Shown: in pieces, positions 60,861 to 64,000 of the stretch
How positions within the stretch are numbered: position 1 is the stretch's first letter
How the letters are laid out: the number at the start of each line of letters is the position of its first letter
The notes under the pieces: generated by a model
Databases searched by the model: none
What the model was told of the DNA's origin: nothing
The model's input: only the letters and a program-made list of their open reading frames with translations
Position numbers and translations under genes: made by a program
Origin: Centropus unirufus
Taxonomy: Eukaryota; Chordata; Aves; Cuculiformes; Centropidae
Direction: 5' to 3'
Assembly: GCA_013397695.1 (NCBI GenBank)
Contig: VYZI01000003.1
Span: forward strand, 4,411,444 to 4,475,443
Length of the DNA: 64,000 nt

Positions 60861-63699
60861 CAGATACGCGTAAGGAATAACTTCATATGGTGACAGTGAT
60901 AACATATAGTTACACAATAATCACTGAAGAAGTTAAAAAAATTAAGGAATATAACATTTCTTACTGTTATTTAAATTTCCCATACACAAAATCCCCCACG
61001 TCTTTTTAAACTGTAATGAGTTTTAAACATGAAAAAATCACAAAATCCAGTTGGTTATATGAGATAGAATTGAACAGTTCATATCACACTGTTTTTACGA
61101 TAATAGTTTCTTGTGGAATGAAAGAAACAACTCAAAGGTCTTGATTATATTAGTTTTTTACCTTTCTAAACTTTTACCTGCACGGTAAAAAACATCATGC
61201 CAGCAATAGAAAATAGAAAGCTATATTCATTAAAGGATATATTGTGCCTAGTTGATGAATATAAGTAGTTCCACTGTCTTTTACACTGCAAACCCACACG
61301 CTTATAATAATGTGTGAATTTATTCCCCAGTTTATTCAAGTTTACATTTAAAAAGAACAGTTCAAAATAAGATTTCTTTCATGCATCAGCTTTTAAGAGT
61401 TACTCTGGGTTTCATTTATAATAGCAGGGATACAATTCTCTGTAATTGTCCTATCCATGCCTTACAGCTTATCAAATCGAAGAAAGAACATCATTCATAC
61501 ATGGTACTGGAAACCTTTAACTTAACCAACTGATAAGATGTCCTTTTCACTCCTCTAAAGGTTTAAACAAGTTTTCATCTGCCATTAATATAACAAGTAG
61601 GGCAGGATAAAATAGTTTATCACTTGCTTTCCCCCCTCACCTGAATAATCAGTTACTTGTGTAGAGAATATTTTACTTTCTCTGTGTTAGTCAGGCCTTG
61701 CAAATCCAACCAACATCCAAGTCGAACAGTTTCAGTGTGCACCAAATTTATTTTTGATGAAAAATGTGCTTTCTAATGAATTCATATTTGCAATACATAC
61801 TCAAGTTTCCTTAAAATATTTATAGAATCATACCTGTACTCTCATTAATAAAAATTTACATGTCATCCACTAGCCAGGGCCTAGAAACTTGCTTGGACTA
61901 TTTATCTAACAAACCAGCTTTTCAGTTTAATGGGAGCTAACTGTGGAGAGAAAATCAGAATTCATAAACTAGCCTTTGATCTGTTGCACAGGAAAATATT
62001 ATTGTGGGCTCTTTTAATATTCAACGAGCACAATACAGAGAAGTCAATGCATGCTTGCATTCTATTGAAAATTCCCTCATCACTGCCTGCTTGTTTAGAC
62101 CTTGATTTAAGAATAATACTCCCTTGTCTCTTGTGCTACTACTAGAAATGGAAAATGATTATAGTATTCTAAAACTTTGAATAACCTGATTTTAAAAGCC
62201 AGTTTTCAGTTGAAATATTCCAGAATAATCCTGTAACAAAGCATTTTGGTATGTTAAATTCTTAACATAATGCACTACAAGAGAGCAACGAAAAATTGCA
62301 TTAAGTTCACCAGCATGCTCATTATTAGTGCTTCAGAAGGATGCTCACCGAAGAAGAATGAGATCTCTGACTTGTCAATCTGCAACTGACAATCTGCTCT
62401 AGCTATCAGTTCTTTGGAAGGGATGTTTGCCTTTTGCTTATTTAGACTACTGTTTAAAATTTGGCATAGAGGTCTTTAGAGGTGCCCTTGCTCATTTCTG
62501 GATCAAACTATTAACGAATATCTCAAGAGTCATTTATTTCTCCTTCACTATTGAATTACATAGAAGAAGATGGATCATCTTCCCAAGCTGTAGTCTAAGG
62601 TAACCTGCATCACTGTAGTTCAGTCAGGCTTCTGTAAGATAGTGTATGTGATTTCCATTTCATCAGGGATTTGTTGGCACTTGAATCCAGGTCTTGGGTG
62701 AGTGTTCAGATTCTGGGTATAAGGGCACATCAAAGGAAATATTGCCAATTTTGCCATCTGTCTATTGTAAAATGAGGTGTTCTACACTTGCTTCCAGAAA
62801 GGCATAAACCAAAATAAGAGAAGGGATATTTCCAATAGCACACACTTTGAATAGCAGGAGAATTTAAGATATGGCTCTGTCCTCAGCAATTTTTGAGGCT
62901 ACTTCAGGCATCTCCCATTCAGTATGCACCTTTCTGGGAATTCGATTTTTCTAATGCATTTATGTACCTCTGGGCTTTTTGTGTGGAACTAGTGTACATA
63001 ATCCAGGTACTGAATTCCATTTAAGAAGCAAATATCTAAAGGTCTGGTGTAGCAAAATGCAAACAAAGAGTATTTAAACCTCTTTCCAGGATGCAGAAGA
63101 CTTGTTATGCTTATCTCTACCTTTTATCCCGACACTGGACTGTCAGCGAAGCTAGAATACAAGAGGTTATTTTTCTCACTGGTTTACTCTGCTTGCAATC
63201 AAAAATTATGGTGGTGCTTTCTAATCAATCATGTTTAATAATTATTTGACCAGTTTTGACATCATTCTTCCATGAAGCACTTCAATAGTTTATGGTATGG
63301 TTTGTTTTTTTCTTCTGTTCTCGTCCAGTTGGATAAATTGATAATCAAAAAGAAGATAATAGATTTAAACTAGGCTCAATCTATTTTTACTGAGGGCTTA
63401 TTGAATGAGGTTACAAAGGCCACACGATACTGCAGATTTTGGCCCTAGATGAGAAAATTTCTTATAGTCATACCATTTTAATCTTGAAATAAGCAAAAAA
63501 TTATCAGCAGGACAGAAAATGCGCAGTCATAGGACAAAGCAATAACAGGATGTTTTAATCCACTATAAAAACGCTTTCTGAATTTCTATAAAATAACCTA
63601 TGTTAATCTTAAGGACCTGTAAAAAATCCTGCTTTGCATACAGGTGGTTTTCTACTTACCCATTGTAATGACCAAGTTCTTTACTTGTCTGTTGTTTCT
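60861..63699. other. AT-rich unique DNA, no gene seen
   Basis: Repeat-free AT-rich sequence. A 71-codon frame at 61930-62145 is the only notable frame and has no motif. This repeat-free stretch is a reasonable place to look for conserved noncoding elements. Confidence 0.55.
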
Positions 63700-64000
63700 T
63701 CAGCATTGTCTGAGTGTGAGGCTGCCTGTGCCCGAAGGACTATTTTGTGGCTCTTGGCTAACAATGAGACCCCACACTGGAGATATAGGAGCAGGCACTG
63801 CTCTAGCCCATTCCAACCTCTCCCACTCCCAGACTTGTGGATGGGGTCACTGTGCTGGGCAGGCTGATGTGGAGCTGGGGATGGAAGTAGTGCAGCATGG
63901 GCTGCCCCCTCTGCCCTCCAGCCTGCGCATGCACATCCAAGGGGTTCAGGCAGACGTTATTCTGGCAAGGGTCTGTTGAACTGCCCATGACTTTGGAGCC
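63700..64000. other. G+C-rich patch at window edge, possible exon or repeat
   Basis: A pyrimidine tract ending in TTTCTTCAG at 63694-63702 resembles a splice acceptor and is followed by about 300 bases of G+C-rich sequence. That sequence is open in one plus-strand frame (111 codons, 63644-63979, beginning before the acceptor). No protein domain is recognisable. The patch is cut by the window end, so it could be the start of a host exon, an untranslated region or another transposon. Confidence 0.25.

Overview
The window looks like a gene-free stretch of a bird chromosome. The base composition is AT-rich, no open frame has the length or character of a vertebrate gene, and the recognisable content is almost entirely old retroelements typical of Aves. 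These are about ten 5'-truncated CR1 LINE copies, recognised by the conserved C-terminal translation of CR1 ORF2 and by the TCTATGATTCTATGA-type 3' end, plus several endogenous-retrovirus (ERV) LTRs. No tRNA, rRNA, CRISPR array, bacterial operon or intact host exon could be supported. A 181-base run of N at 38798-38978 is an assembly gap.

Layout. 1-3655: unique AT-rich DNA with small microsatellites. 3656-4956: CR1 (+). 6976-8860: the longest CR1 copy (-). 13050-13334 and 13335-13580: two CR1 fragments (-) joined end to end, the younger apparently inserted into the older. 17560-18100: an unidentified block with a TATA box and a 12-bp hairpin. 21408-22114 and 32226-33025: two diverged copies of one LTR-like family, both (+). 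22464-23720, 26678-27094 and 28692-29425: more CR1. 36155-36681: solo LTR (-), followed about 100 bp later by a perfect 16-bp hairpin. 39041-40176: a long LTR (+) made largely of degenerate internal repeats. 44431-46130: one CR1 (+) split by a foreign segment of about 1.06 kb. 46530-46690: fragment of the repeat-rich LTR type (-). 47700-48360: LTR-like block. 50430-50830 and 60310-60860: two unexplained G+C-rich blocks. 55787-56182: LTR followed directly by a leucine-tRNA-type primer binding site, a leader with a long GT microsatellite, and then a rearranged CR1 containing an inverted duplication (56805-57440). 59002-60005: CR1 (-). 63700-64000: a G+C-rich patch cut by the window end.

Nothing here acts as a pathway. 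The CR1 reverse transcriptase copies are all broken by stops and frameshifts, and three of the four that reach the catalytic box have lost or altered it. The ERV parts are LTRs or LTR plus leader without pol or env. No undescribed system was found. The most useful leads are the unclassified G+C-rich blocks, the two-copy LTR family, the palindromes, and the CR1 rearrangements, which record a relative order of insertion events.
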